Positions 16,827-24,460 of a stretch of DNA of 64,000 nucleotides are shown one piece after another (position 1 is the first letter of the stretch; each line of letters starts with the position of its first letter). The stretch is from an uncultured Eubacteriales bacterium. Lineage in GTDB: Bacteria; Bacillota; Clostridia; Oscillospirales; Oscillospiraceae. The DNA lies in NCBI GenBank assembly GCA_949296115.1, contig CASFNR010000001.1, positions 1 to 64,000 of the forward strand, in the 5' to 3' direction. The notes under the pieces are model-generated. The model was not told where the DNA came from. It did no database searches and worked only from the letters and a program-made list of their open reading frames with translations. The translations under genes were made by a program, and so were the position numbers.

Positions 16827-17462
16827 CTAGTCTGCTTTCCTCACCGGATGCCGGATTACCGTTTTCCATTTTTCCGGTGCGACTTTCCGGGCATCGCTCA
16901 GGTAGATTTCATGGTGCATCCGGGTATCGGAGAAGTCGTTTTCATAACCATTTTCCGCTAAGTATTGGTTCATAACCGCCACCGTGGCAGGCTCGTTGTC
17001 ATAAGGGCCAATATGCATAATCTGGACACACTCGCCCTCATCTATGGTCAGAAACTCCCCCATGGAGCAATCCAGCTTTTTCTTCCGGGTGGCTTCTGCG
17101 ACTGCCCAGTCAAAATCTTCCTGGGTGATAAAGTCCGGCAGGCGGATGACGCTGATCCAATGGAAAGCGGCCTTGTTGGTATAATCCACGCCTTGAATCC
17201 CATCCTGCCACCAGAAGCCCTCCAAAGGCGGTACCACAAAATCGTAGTAGCCGTCAATCCGATGATCTCCCAGCTTGCTCATTTTGATGGTGTAGGCAAT
17301 TGCATACAGCACGGCAATGGAAGCCTTGTAAGCGCCGCCTTCTTCGTTTGGGTCACCCGTTCCCCGGACAGCAATATAATTTGCGGGCGGAACCGTTATT
17401 ATCTGGGGTTTGTTCTTCGGAAGATAAAACTCCTTGTATTCTTTTTTGAAGTCAAAAGCCAT
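16827..17462 (-). CDS. GyrI-like small-molecule-binding domain protein
   Basis: A 211-aa stand-alone GyrI-like (SbmC/BmrR effector) domain. IITVPPANYIAVRGTGDPNE at the start, a Trp-rich pocket (EGFWWQDG) and VQIMHIGPYDNEP fit the family. Such proteins bind or hydrolyse lipophilic compounds and can protect against toxins. It has no HTH domain. It shares a direction with the adjacent GNAT and SGNH genes. Confidence 0.85.
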   Translation of the reverse strand: MAFDFKKEYKEFYLPKNKPQIITVPPANYIAVRGTGDPNEEGGAYKASIAVLYAIAYTIKMSKLGDHRIDGYYDFVVPPLEGFWWQDGIQGVDYTNKAAFHWISVIRLPDFITQEDFDWAVAEATRKKKLDCSMGEFLTIDEGECVQIMHIGPYDNEPATVAVMNQYLAENGYENDFSDTRMHHEIYLSDARKVAPEKWKTVIRHPVRKAD

Positions 17463-17489
17463 ACTTTACGCTCCTTCTGAATTGTTTTT

Positions 17490-17969
17490 TCAGGCGTTGA
17501 ACCAGCCCATTACCCAAAAGTCCTCTATATGGTTTGTATAGGCAATTTCATCCTGGATTGTTTCCAAATACACAAATCCCGCTTTTTGGTAAGCCTTGAT
17601 CGCCCGTTTATTTCTGGCTGCCACACGAAGCAGAATGCGGCCTGCTGGTTTCTTTAATTCTGCCAGGTACGCTACACAGAGACTTACAAATTCCGAACCG
17701 TTTCCCTTCCCGCACAGGTCCGGGGCAAGTGACCAGCCAACCCATAGGTCATTTCCTTCAAATTGGCAGGCAACCTGGGCTATTACATAGTCGCCGTCTG
17801 CCAGACAAAATTGTTCGACCCCCCAGGTAGATTCATCCATCAGCCATTCATCCGGATAACCCCTGAAGCTATATTCCGCATAGGGTGGGGCATATTCCCA
17901 CTGTGCAATTTGAAGGGCATATTTTCTTGACAATGGATATAGCTGACAGCTCCTCAGTTTGTTTTCCAT
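17490..17969 (-). CDS. GNAT family N-acetyltransferase (RimJ-like)
   Basis: A 159-aa acetyltransferase: LCGKGNGSEFVSLCVAYL forms the CoA loop and RILLRVAARNKRAIKAYQKAGF the C-terminal signature. GGAGG followed by 7 nt precedes the ATG at 17969, so I chose it over a longer in-frame start at 18023. Substrate unknown. Confidence 0.85.
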   Translation of the reverse strand: MENKLRSCQLYPLSRKYALQIAQWEYAPPYAEYSFRGYPDEWLMDESTWGVEQFCLADGDYVIAQVACQFEGNDLWVGWSLAPDLCGKGNGSEFVSLCVAYLAELKKPAGRILLRVAARNKRAIKAYQKAGFVYLETIQDEIAYTNHIEDFWVMGWFNA

Positions 17970-18389
17970 CCAGTTTCCTCCAGTTGTTTTGGCATCCAAA
18001 GCAAGAGAGCCGTATCTGTACAACCGATTGCAGATGATGCGCTTGTATATGCACCACTATACCAGTTTGATGCTGAAAAGTAAAGAAAATCAAGGAAGTA
18101 TGCGTGCTTTTCAATCAGGTCCGGGATGAAATGCACTGGATTTGTCCGCTCTTTAATCATACGCAAACCAGCGGCACCGTTGGGACGCAGACTACCACAC
18201 TTCTCCCTCCGCCGACCCTTGAAAATATGCTGTCTTTCTGCTATGATTCATTACGATGATTTGTTTCACAAAGGAGGAGGCTCGGTGTTGGAAGTGGGAA
18301 AGAAGAAACTGGAATTGCGGCTTTGACCGTCTGATTTCCCAGTCCGATGGAGCGTTCTTTTTTTCTGCAAAAGAAGGAGAAAAACACCC
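17970..18389. other. Intergenic region between divergent genes
   Basis: A 420-base gap between the minus-strand GNAT gene and the plus-strand NnrE gene. Short open frames are present on both strands but show no ribosome sites or family features. A remnant gene cannot be excluded. Confidence 0.5.
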
Positions 18390-19109
18390 ATGATTGACTG
18401 TATTTCCGTGGAAAATATGCGGCGGAGTGACGCCTATACCATTTCAAACTATGTGTCAAGCCTGGAGCTGATGTATCGGGCAGCGTATGGTGTTTTTCTG
18501 GCAGGAACCTGGCAGGGGCGCACCGCAATTGTGGTCGGATCTGGCAATAACGGCGGAGACGGCTTTGCCCTGGCCTGGATTTTGAAGGAACACCACCATG
18601 ACTGCACGATATTCACCGTCAGCAATCATCTGTCGCAGGACAGCCGGTACTATGCGGAGAAAGCCGCCTCCGCTGGGGTCTTGATTTATCCCTTTGAAGC
18701 GGAGTGCCTTGCCGGTTACGGAATCGTGGTTGACTGCCTGCTGGGAACCGGCTTCCAGGGACAGCTCCGGGAGAACTACCGTGCTGCGATTGCGGCCATT
18801 AACGCATCCAACGCTTTTGTTGTCAGCGTAGATATCAACAGCGGCATGAACGGAGATACCGGGGAGGCAGATCTGGCGGTATGTTCCGACCTGACCGTCA
18901 CCATTGGTTATGTCAAGCGTGGGTTGATTGCGCCCAATGCCGCACGATACCTGAAAAGTCTGGTATGCGCCGACATCGGCATTGTCCTGGAAACGGAAGA
19001 GTGGAAGATATGCGGGGAACACGAAGAGTTGGCCGAAGGCTGTTTCCTGTGTCCGCAGTGGCTGGATATGCGCCCGATTGAAACAATTCCAATCGGGGAA
19101 AAGGAATAG
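18390..19109 (+). CDS. nnrE: NAD(P)H-hydrate epimerase (YjeF_N domain)
   Basis: A 239-aa protein carrying only the YjeF N-terminal domain. GSGNNGGDGFALAWIL is the conserved glycine-rich loop and VVDCLLGTGFQGQLR and SVDINSGMNGDTG follow. The enzyme interconverts R and S forms of damaged NAD(P)HX; the dehydratase domain (NnrD) normally fused to it is missing here. ATG follows AAGAAGGAGA. A terminator ends the gene. Confidence 0.9.
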   Translation: MIDCISVENMRRSDAYTISNYVSSLELMYRAAYGVFLAGTWQGRTAIVVGSGNNGGDGFALAWILKEHHHDCTIFTVSNHLSQDSRYYAEKAASAGVLIYPFEAECLAGYGIVVDCLLGTGFQGQLRENYRAAIAAINASNAFVVSVDINSGMNGDTGEADLAVCSDLTVTIGYVKRGLIAPNAARYLKSLVCADIGIVLETEEWKICGEHEELAEGCFLCPQWLDMRPIETIPIGEKE

Positions 19110-19134
19110 AGAAGGGCGGTGCCCGCTCCTGCAG

Positions 19135-19169
19135 ACAGGTGAAGGAAAAATCCTTCACCTGTTTTTTTC
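19135..19169 (+). terminator. Terminator after nnrE
   Basis: Stem ACAGGTGAAGGA / TCCTTCACCTGT with an AAAA loop and seven T residues. It isolates the recombinase unit from upstream transcription. Confidence 0.93.
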
Positions 19170-19209
19170 TTTATCCTTTCTGTCATAAAGCATGATGGGA
19201 GGCAAAGGG

Positions 19210-19237
19210 TCATCCATTTCCCGGCCCGGCATATAAT
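19210..19237 (+). promoter_or_regulatory. Candidate promoter of the recombinase operon (SigE-like)
   Basis: CATATAAT (19230-19237) matches the mother-cell SigE -10 consensus at 7 of 8 bases, and TCATCCA (19210-19216) is a partial SigE -35 at 13 bases spacing. The same bases contain TATAAT, but there is no SigA -35 at 16-18 bases. The -35 match is poor, so a SigA extended -10 promoter remains possible. Confidence 0.4.
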
Positions 19238-19260
19238 TTCAGTGAAAGGAGGGCTGGGCA

Positions 19261-19485
19261 ATGGCAAGGCGGTATGCGTCCCTGGAAAAAATCGAACATA
19301 ATCGACGGATTACCAAAGAACAGGATGCGCTGTTTCTGCATCGTCTCCAAAGCGGCCTGCTGCTGGCCCTCAAAGAGCAGGGACAGCTCAACGAAATGCA
19401 GTACCGCCATGCTCAAGATCGTCTGGACCGGCAGCACCTGGAATGGGTTCAGAAACAGGGACAGAAAGGGGAGGGAACAGAATGA
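19261..19485 (+). CDS. Small SHOCT-like protein coupled to the recombinase
   Basis: A 74-aa, charged, helical protein. Its middle segment LLLALKEQGQLNEMQYRHAQ resembles the short C-terminal (SHOCT) oligomerisation motif. AAAGGAGG lies before the ATG, and its stop overlaps the recombinase start (ATGA), so both are made together. Small proteins beside serine integrases often act as recombination directionality factors (as SprB does for SPbeta), so this is a candidate for that role. It has no membrane segment. Function not established. Confidence 0.7.
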   Translation: MARRYASLEKIEHNRRITKEQDALFLHRLQSGLLLALKEQGQLNEMQYRHAQDRLDRQHLEWVQKQGQKGEGTE

Positions 19486-21002
19486 AAGTAGCGAGCTATT
19501 GCCGGGTATCTACGGACAAGGAGGACCAGGCGAACTCTTTTGAATCTCAGCAGCGATATTTTCAGGAATATATTGCTCAGAATCCTGATTGGGAGCTGTA
19601 TGCCATTTACGCCGATGAAGGGACTTCCGGAACCAGCACCAGGAAGCGTGCGCAGTTTAACCGGATGATTCAGGATGCCCATGCAGGAAAATTCCAGTTG
19701 ATTCTGACCAAGGAGGTTAGCCGGTTTTCTAGGAACATTGTAGACACCCTGAGCTACACCCGGGAACTGAAGCGAATTGGGGTTGCGGTGGAGTTTGTGA
19801 CCGACCATATCAACACCATGGACGGCGACGGAGAACTGCGGCTGTCTATCATGGCGACCATGGCCCAGGATGAAAGCCGGAAAACCTCCAATCGGGTGGT
19901 CTGGGGCCAGACCCGGCAGATGGAAAAGGGGATCGTATTTGGCCGTTCTCTTTTGGGCTACGATGTGAAGGATGGGAAGTTGTCCATCGAACCGGATGGG
20001 GCAGAGATTGTACGTCTGATTTTCCAGAAATACGCAGTAGAGCAGGTGGGGACTGCAGAGATTGCCCGCATTCTCAACCGGGAGGGATACCGTACTTATC
20101 ACGGAGGGAAATGGAAATCCAGTGCAATAATCAAAATTCTGAAAAATGAGAAGTATGTGGGGGATTTGGTGCAGAAAAAGACCTATACCCCCGATTATCT
20201 GACCCATGAGAAGCGACCCAACCGGGGCCAGGTGCCCCAAATCCGCATTGAGAATCATCATGTGCCCATTATCAGCCGGGAAGTCTGGCACCTTGCCCGG
20301 AAACGGCTGGAGCAGAACAACAAGCATGGAGCAGGGGAGAACGGTCATTCCAACCGCTATGTATTCTCCGGCAAAATCAAATGCGCCCTCTGCGGCGCTA
20401 ATTTTGTCGGACGGATGCGAACCTTGCGGGATGGTACCAGGGTTCGCCGCTGGAGCTGCGGTACGGCGGTGCGGGAGGGCACAGACGGCTGTCAGATTGG
20501 CAAGCTGGTTCGGGACGATGACGCCATGCATATGCTGAAGCTCGCTATCCAGAGCCTTCCAATGGATGCCAAGCCCATTATGGACAATGTGACGGCGCTG
20601 GCTCTGGAAGCCATACGTGCCGGCAACAGCGGAACCCGGGATGACCCGGAGCGGCTGCGGTTCGAGCTGGACCGCCTTCAGCGGAAAAAAGAGGCGGTAT
20701 TGGACCACTATATTTCCGGGGATATTTCAAAAGAGGATATGGAGGCCATGAAAAGCCGGTATGAAAATCAGATCAATTCCTATAGGGAGCGGCTGGAAAA
20801 AGCGGAGGCGAAGCAGGAGAATCCCGGTGACTCTCTGGCAATGAAGCGGACCATTCAGGCGGAGGTGGCAGATTTATTGAGCTGCCAGGTGGAAAGTGAG
20901 GTGCTTTGCAAAACCCTCTTAAGCAGTCTCACCGTGTTTCCGGATCGACATCTGGAACTGAGACTGAAGGATTTGCCTATGGTATTTCGGTTTGCTGGCT
21001 GA
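19482..21002 (+). CDS. Large serine recombinase (site-specific integrase/excisionase)
   Basis: A 506-aa recombinase. An N-terminal resolvase/invertase domain begins SYCRVSTDKEDQ with the nucleophile Ser10, followed by LILTKEVSRFSRN and DGELRLSIMATMAQDES. A recombinase domain (about residues 160-290) is followed by a zinc ribbon (CALC ... C, about 305-345) and a coiled coil (about 395-455). This is the architecture of phiC31-, TnpX- and SpoIVCA-type enzymes, which recombine short att sites with a 2-bp crossover. It is the only recombinase inside the cotJC element and so the best candidate for its movement. Confidence 0.94.
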   Translation: MKVASYCRVSTDKEDQANSFESQQRYFQEYIAQNPDWELYAIYADEGTSGTSTRKRAQFNRMIQDAHAGKFQLILTKEVSRFSRNIVDTLSYTRELKRIGVAVEFVTDHINTMDGDGELRLSIMATMAQDESRKTSNRVVWGQTRQMEKGIVFGRSLLGYDVKDGKLSIEPDGAEIVRLIFQKYAVEQVGTAEIARILNREGYRTYHGGKWKSSAIIKILKNEKYVGDLVQKKTYTPDYLTHEKRPNRGQVPQIRIENHHVPIISREVWHLARKRLEQNNKHGAGENGHSNRYVFSGKIKCALCGANFVGRMRTLRDGTRVRRWSCGTAVREGTDGCQIGKLVRDDDAMHMLKLAIQSLPMDAKPIMDNVTALALEAIRAGNSGTRDDPERLRFELDRLQRKKEAVLDHYISGDISKEDMEAMKSRYENQINSYRERLEKAEAKQENPGDSLAMKRTIQAEVADLLSCQVESEVLCKTLLSSLTVFPDRHLELRLKDLPMVFRFAG

Positions 21003-21062
21003 AGCCAATGGACTTGAGATACGGATGTCTGGCCGAGCATATAAGACCCGTTTCAGCAGAAT

Positions 21063-21096
21063 GGCAGGGCCCGCTTTGGGGGCCCTGCCGTTTCTA
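21063..21096. terminator. Terminator between recombinase and anti-sigma gene
   Basis: Stem GGCAGGGCCC / GGGCCCTGCC with T-rich flank; it serves convergent genes. Confidence 0.88.
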
Positions 21097-21106
21097 ATAT
21101 GGGATG

Positions 21107-22924
21107 TTACTCTGTTACCGGGTACAGGACCGTTCCGTCCATCAGCACCAGATGGTCTACCTCGTCCAGAGGAATCATTGTTCCGTAGTCTTTGGAGTCG
21201 TAGAACCCAAGGCTGCCATTTAACTGGATTTCCGTTCCATCTTTCAGTACCACCGTGGGGAACTTCCCTCCACGGTAATCGGCCAGGTCCAAGCCGCCGT
21301 CTTCCCAGGTGGATGTAAAGGAACCGCCGAATCCCCGGAGCTTCAGGGAAGTAAGGGTTACGTCTTCAAACACATCGTTGCCATTCATGTCCCAGCCTGT
21401 AGAAGCTTTTGTGGTGATGGGTTCACCGATAAACTCGATTTCCCGCCACTCTCCGTCTTCCAGGGTAATGTCGAAATTCCATATCCCATCCATGGACCAG
21501 AGCGTATCGAATTGGCATAACTCTTCATTCCAGGCATCCACACGCAAGTCCTGTAGGTATAGATTGCAGGCTGCACCTTTCGAGAATGGAACACCTTCTT
21601 CGGCGTATTCCTGAATGTCTACAGAAAAGTTAACAGTGTTAATCTTGCCGTCATTGTCCGCTGTGGCACGGTAGCTGGCCCCCGCTCCTGGCACCTGGGA
21701 GGTTGTGAAACGCAAGGAGTTAAAAGAAAGGCTTCCTGTATAAAAATTGTCCTTTGCCAAATATTGTTCCAGATCTACATCTTCCGGAGCTGTAACCCCA
21801 AGGGTAATCGATACTTTCGTTCCATCGGAGATAACCTGTTTTACCTCTACGGTATACCCGCTCTGGGTTTGGGTCAAATCGGTGCTGGGTTTCTGCCCCT
21901 CCAGAATGGCAGGATCACCGGGAATCGGTTTCAGGTCAAAGTTTATCGTATCCAGAATCTGATTCAGCTGTTCATCGGTCATGGATGTTTCAATTACTTC
22001 CTGATAACCGTTTTCATCGGTGCCAACCTGGTGAATGGTTTCTATCCGGAGAGCGACCGTGGCATCTTCCAGATCACAGAATACTCCGCTGGACCATACC
22101 GAGGGAGAGCGGAGAATCAGAACGTCCTGACCGCTGGCGGTGGTGTAGTTTCGTTCCTGCCAGTCGTCTCCCGTCAGGTCAAACAGGTCATTGTTAAAGC
22201 AGTCCTTGGGACTGTAGAGAAAGCTGAGCATGGACTGGTATGGCCAGATATCCGTCCCGTCTGTCATCCGGAAGGTGACATCTGCACGGAAATAGCCCCC
22301 TTCATAATAGCTGGCAGTGTCGAGAGACGCTTTCGCCGGCGCATCCGGCAGCAAAATGCTGCTAATGTCCAGGTATTCCAGCAGAGCCTTGGCGCTTTGC
22401 GCCTTTACTGGAGCGCCAATAAGCTTTAAATCATATTCACTGCAGATTTCTTCAATCTTATCCACCATTTCCTGGGAATAGGGGTTGTAAAATGCATATT
22501 GCTCCGGGAACTCTGGTACATTGCCCCATATTGAATTGATGATGTTATGATCCGGGTCATAGGTCTGTTCAAACTCGTACCACGCCTGAGCCGCCTGATA
22601 GCTGGGAGTACCTTTCAGACCGCTCAGGGTCAGAGTCTGCTGGGAGAGTGTCTGAGATACCAGGGTGTGCTGCTCATTATCCCAGCGATCTTCCGTAACC
22701 TGGGCTTCACCCAGTTTTAAATCCTGCATTTTCAGGACATATACCACCCCGCAGCCCACCAGCAAAAGCATCAGCGCAATCAGGGCAGCAATCAGCAGCG
22801 GTCTGCGGCGCTTTCGGGGTGCTTCGGCTCTGACCGCCCGGCTGGGAAACGGCTGATTTTCCGCTTCGTCAATCAGGTCTTCTCCCACATACTTTAGCCC
22901 AAGGAACAGATCTTTTCCATTCAT
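21107..22924 (-). CDS. Membrane anti-sigma-like sensor protein (pair 1)
   Basis: A 605-aa protein. A short cytoplasmic domain (residues 1-42) precedes one membrane helix (43-65) containing LLLVGC, and about 540 extracytoplasmic residues follow. It overlaps the upstream sigma gene by ATGA, the usual arrangement of a sigma factor with its anti-sigma partner. The first part of the ectodomain (about residues 110-330) resembles the two other long proteins (27557, 39479); the second part (VEVKQVISDGTKVSITLGVTA) looks like the DUF4179 domains of Firmicutes anti-sigma proteins. Signal unknown. Confidence 0.7.
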   Translation of the reverse strand: MNGKDLFLGLKYVGEDLIDEAENQPFPSRAVRAEAPRKRRRPLLIAALIALMLLLVGCGVVYVLKMQDLKLGEAQVTEDRWDNEQHTLVSQTLSQQTLTLSGLKGTPSYQAAQAWYEFEQTYDPDHNIINSIWGNVPEFPEQYAFYNPYSQEMVDKIEEICSEYDLKLIGAPVKAQSAKALLEYLDISSILLPDAPAKASLDTASYYEGGYFRADVTFRMTDGTDIWPYQSMLSFLYSPKDCFNNDLFDLTGDDWQERNYTTASGQDVLILRSPSVWSSGVFCDLEDATVALRIETIHQVGTDENGYQEVIETSMTDEQLNQILDTINFDLKPIPGDPAILEGQKPSTDLTQTQSGYTVEVKQVISDGTKVSITLGVTAPEDVDLEQYLAKDNFYTGSLSFNSLRFTTSQVPGAGASYRATADNDGKINTVNFSVDIQEYAEEGVPFSKGAACNLYLQDLRVDAWNEELCQFDTLWSMDGIWNFDITLEDGEWREIEFIGEPITTKASTGWDMNGNDVFEDVTLTSLKLRGFGGSFTSTWEDGGLDLADYRGGKFPTVVLKDGTEIQLNGSLGFYDSKDYGTMIPLDEVDHLVLMDGTVLYPVTE

Positions 22925-23475
22925 AAATGTACCCCCTCCTGTTTCAAATAGCCTGCCAGCTTGTCTCTGGTTCGGTTCAGCCGCATCCTTACGGCACTTT
23001 CACTGATTCCATACCGCATGGCGATTTCCGCAAGGGTATCCACATACCAGTAGCGCCGCATGAATATCATCCGGTTCTCTGCGCTTAATGTCCTCAAAAA
23101 CCCGTCCAGAATCATGCCCAGTTCCTTTCCCTCCATGGTCCTGTCCCGCTGGACATCCGGAATGCAGCATTCCATTTCCTGCGTTAAGCTGACGATCTCC
23201 GCTTTCCGTTTTGCGGCATTTTTCCAGTCCAGCTTGTCCAGGGCAAAATTTCTGCAAATTCTTGCGATGTATGCAAAGAAATATTGGGGCCTGTGGGGAG
23301 GAATGGAGTCCCACGCCTTGAAATAGGTATCACTGACACTTTCTTCCGCATCCTGACCATTCTGGACAATGTTGTCCGCCAGATGGTAAAGCCGTCGTCC
23401 ATAGGTTTCATCCGTATGTTTGATGGCATCTTCATTCCTGGCAAAGAACAGTTCGAGTATTTTACTGTCTTCCAC
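22921..23475 (-). CDS. ECF-type RNA polymerase sigma factor (pair 1)
   Basis: A 184-aa sigma70-family protein with region 2 (EESVSDTYFKAWDSIPPHRP ... FAYIARICRN) and region 4 (RRYWYVDTLAEIAMRYGISE). It starts at GTG with GAGGTGA before it. The downstream gene encodes a membrane anti-sigma-like protein. Its 5' leader is nearly the same as that of the sigma gene at 41536. Confidence 0.9.
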   Translation of the reverse strand: MEDSKILELFFARNEDAIKHTDETYGRRLYHLADNIVQNGQDAEESVSDTYFKAWDSIPPHRPQYFFAYIARICRNFALDKLDWKNAAKRKAEIVSLTQEMECCIPDVQRDRTMEGKELGMILDGFLRTLSAENRMIFMRRYWYVDTLAEIAMRYGISESAVRMRLNRTRDKLAGYLKQEGVHL

Positions 23476-23500
23476 TTTGCTTCACCTCGCTTGTGTAATG

Positions 23501-23521
23501 GGTTCCTCACCCTAATAAACG
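23501..23521 (-). promoter_or_regulatory. Conserved leader motif before sigma gene 1
   Basis: On the minus strand AGGGTGAGGAACCCATT precedes the GTG start by about 20 bases. A close copy (AGGGTGAGGAGCACATT) precedes the sigma gene at 41536, at a similar distance. The role could be promoter, operator or mRNA element. Confidence 0.4.
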
Positions 23522-23644
23522 GTTTTCGGATGAGAAACCGCACATCATCAAAATAAATTTCCTGGGAAAAGCCGGACCCGAGCCTATTCTCAGATCCGGC
23601 GGCCATGATATGCAGCTTTGGCAACACTGTCAGAACGAAATGGG

Positions 23645-23673
23645 CTTATATGCCTCCGAAATAAGATTGTCAA
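23645..23673 (-). promoter_or_regulatory. SigA-type promoter for sigma operon 1
   Basis: On the minus strand TTGACA, a 17-base spacer and TATAAG. The leader to the sigma gene is about 165 nt and contains the conserved motif noted at 23501-23521. Confidence 0.65.
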
Positions 23674-23696
23674 TTTGCCGAATTCCGGGAAACCAT

Positions 23697-24260
23697 CTAC
23701 AGGACCGGCTCAATGACGGCCCGGAGGTATTGGTCCAATTCTTCCGGCGTTTCTTTCATGCGGCCCTTAATCCACCACAGTACCATTTCCACAAAACTGC
23801 CTGAAATGTGGTTGATTAGAAAGTCCTGTGGAATGTGGGTATTTGTTTTCCTGTTCTGGCTTATAAACTGGGAGCTTACCAGACCATTCAGACTGTCCTT
23901 GAAGAATCGCAGAAAAATTTCACTGCTCTCGCAGGAAAGCAGGCCGATGATATTATTGTCGTTCTCCTGCAAATGCTGGAGCAGATGACAAAATACCGAT
24001 TCCGGAACATTTCCATCGGAATACAATCCGTGGGTATGTGTGCAGTCCAATGTGCTGCTGATGATATGGCCGAAAAGCTCTTCGCATAATTCCTTCAGCA
24101 GATCGTCTTTGGTTTCAAAATGTGCGTAGAATGTGGTCCGTCCCACATTGGCGGAATCAATTATTTCCTGGACTGTGATCTTGCTGTATGATTTTTTTGC
24201 CAGAAGGGAAGTAAAAGCGGAAAAAATGGCTGTTCTGGTCTTCTGCTGGCGTCTGTCCAT
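23697..24260 (-). CDS. TetR/AcrR family regulator
   Basis: A 187-aa regulator. The N-terminal HTH (TVQEIIDSANVGRTTFYAHFETKDDLL) is typical, with a C-terminal TetR_C-type helical domain. GGGAGGAG lies before the ATG at 24260, which I chose over a start 17 codons upstream. It is divergent from the metal ATPase gene at 24461 and probably controls it. Confidence 0.9.
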   Translation of the reverse strand: MDRRQQKTRTAIFSAFTSLLAKKSYSKITVQEIIDSANVGRTTFYAHFETKDDLLKELCEELFGHIISSTLDCTHTHGLYSDGNVPESVFCHLLQHLQENDNNIIGLLSCESSEIFLRFFKDSLNGLVSSQFISQNRKTNTHIPQDFLINHISGSFVEMVLWWIKGRMKETPEELDQYLRAVIEPVL

Positions 24261-24290
24261 CCAATCTCCTCCCGTACAAAATATGAAAAC

Positions 24291-24306
24291 TGTTCCGTAT
24301 CGAACA
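24291..24306. promoter_or_regulatory. Candidate TetR operator between regulator and ATPase
   Basis: TGTTC-CGTATC-GAACA is a dyad with 5-bp arms, typical in form for TetR operators. It lies 31-46 nt before the regulator start. A second dyad, TTATT-N7-AATAA (24383-24399), overlaps the -10 of the ATPase promoter (TTGCTA-N17-TAATAA, 24371-24399). Confidence 0.45.
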
Positions 24307-24460
24307 CCCAAATAGAATTATCCGTTGTTTTTCAGACTTCGTTTTCCTACAATAAAAGAGAACAAAGTGTTTGCTATCAAATTTATTGTACGGTAATAAC
24401 CGGACGCTGTCAAGAAGTGGACGGCGGCGAAAATGGCCGCGGGGATTGGAGGAAGGAACG

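Noticed and set aside
19232..19237. TATAAT before the recombinase operon as a normal SigA promoter
   Set aside because: Not fully excluded, but no -35 hexamer is present at 16-18 bases; the overlapping CATATAAT fits SigE better. Left as a candidate only.
19449..20708. 419-codon open frame opposite the serine recombinase
   Set aside because: A shadow of the recombinase gene, whose catalytic and zinc motifs are intact.
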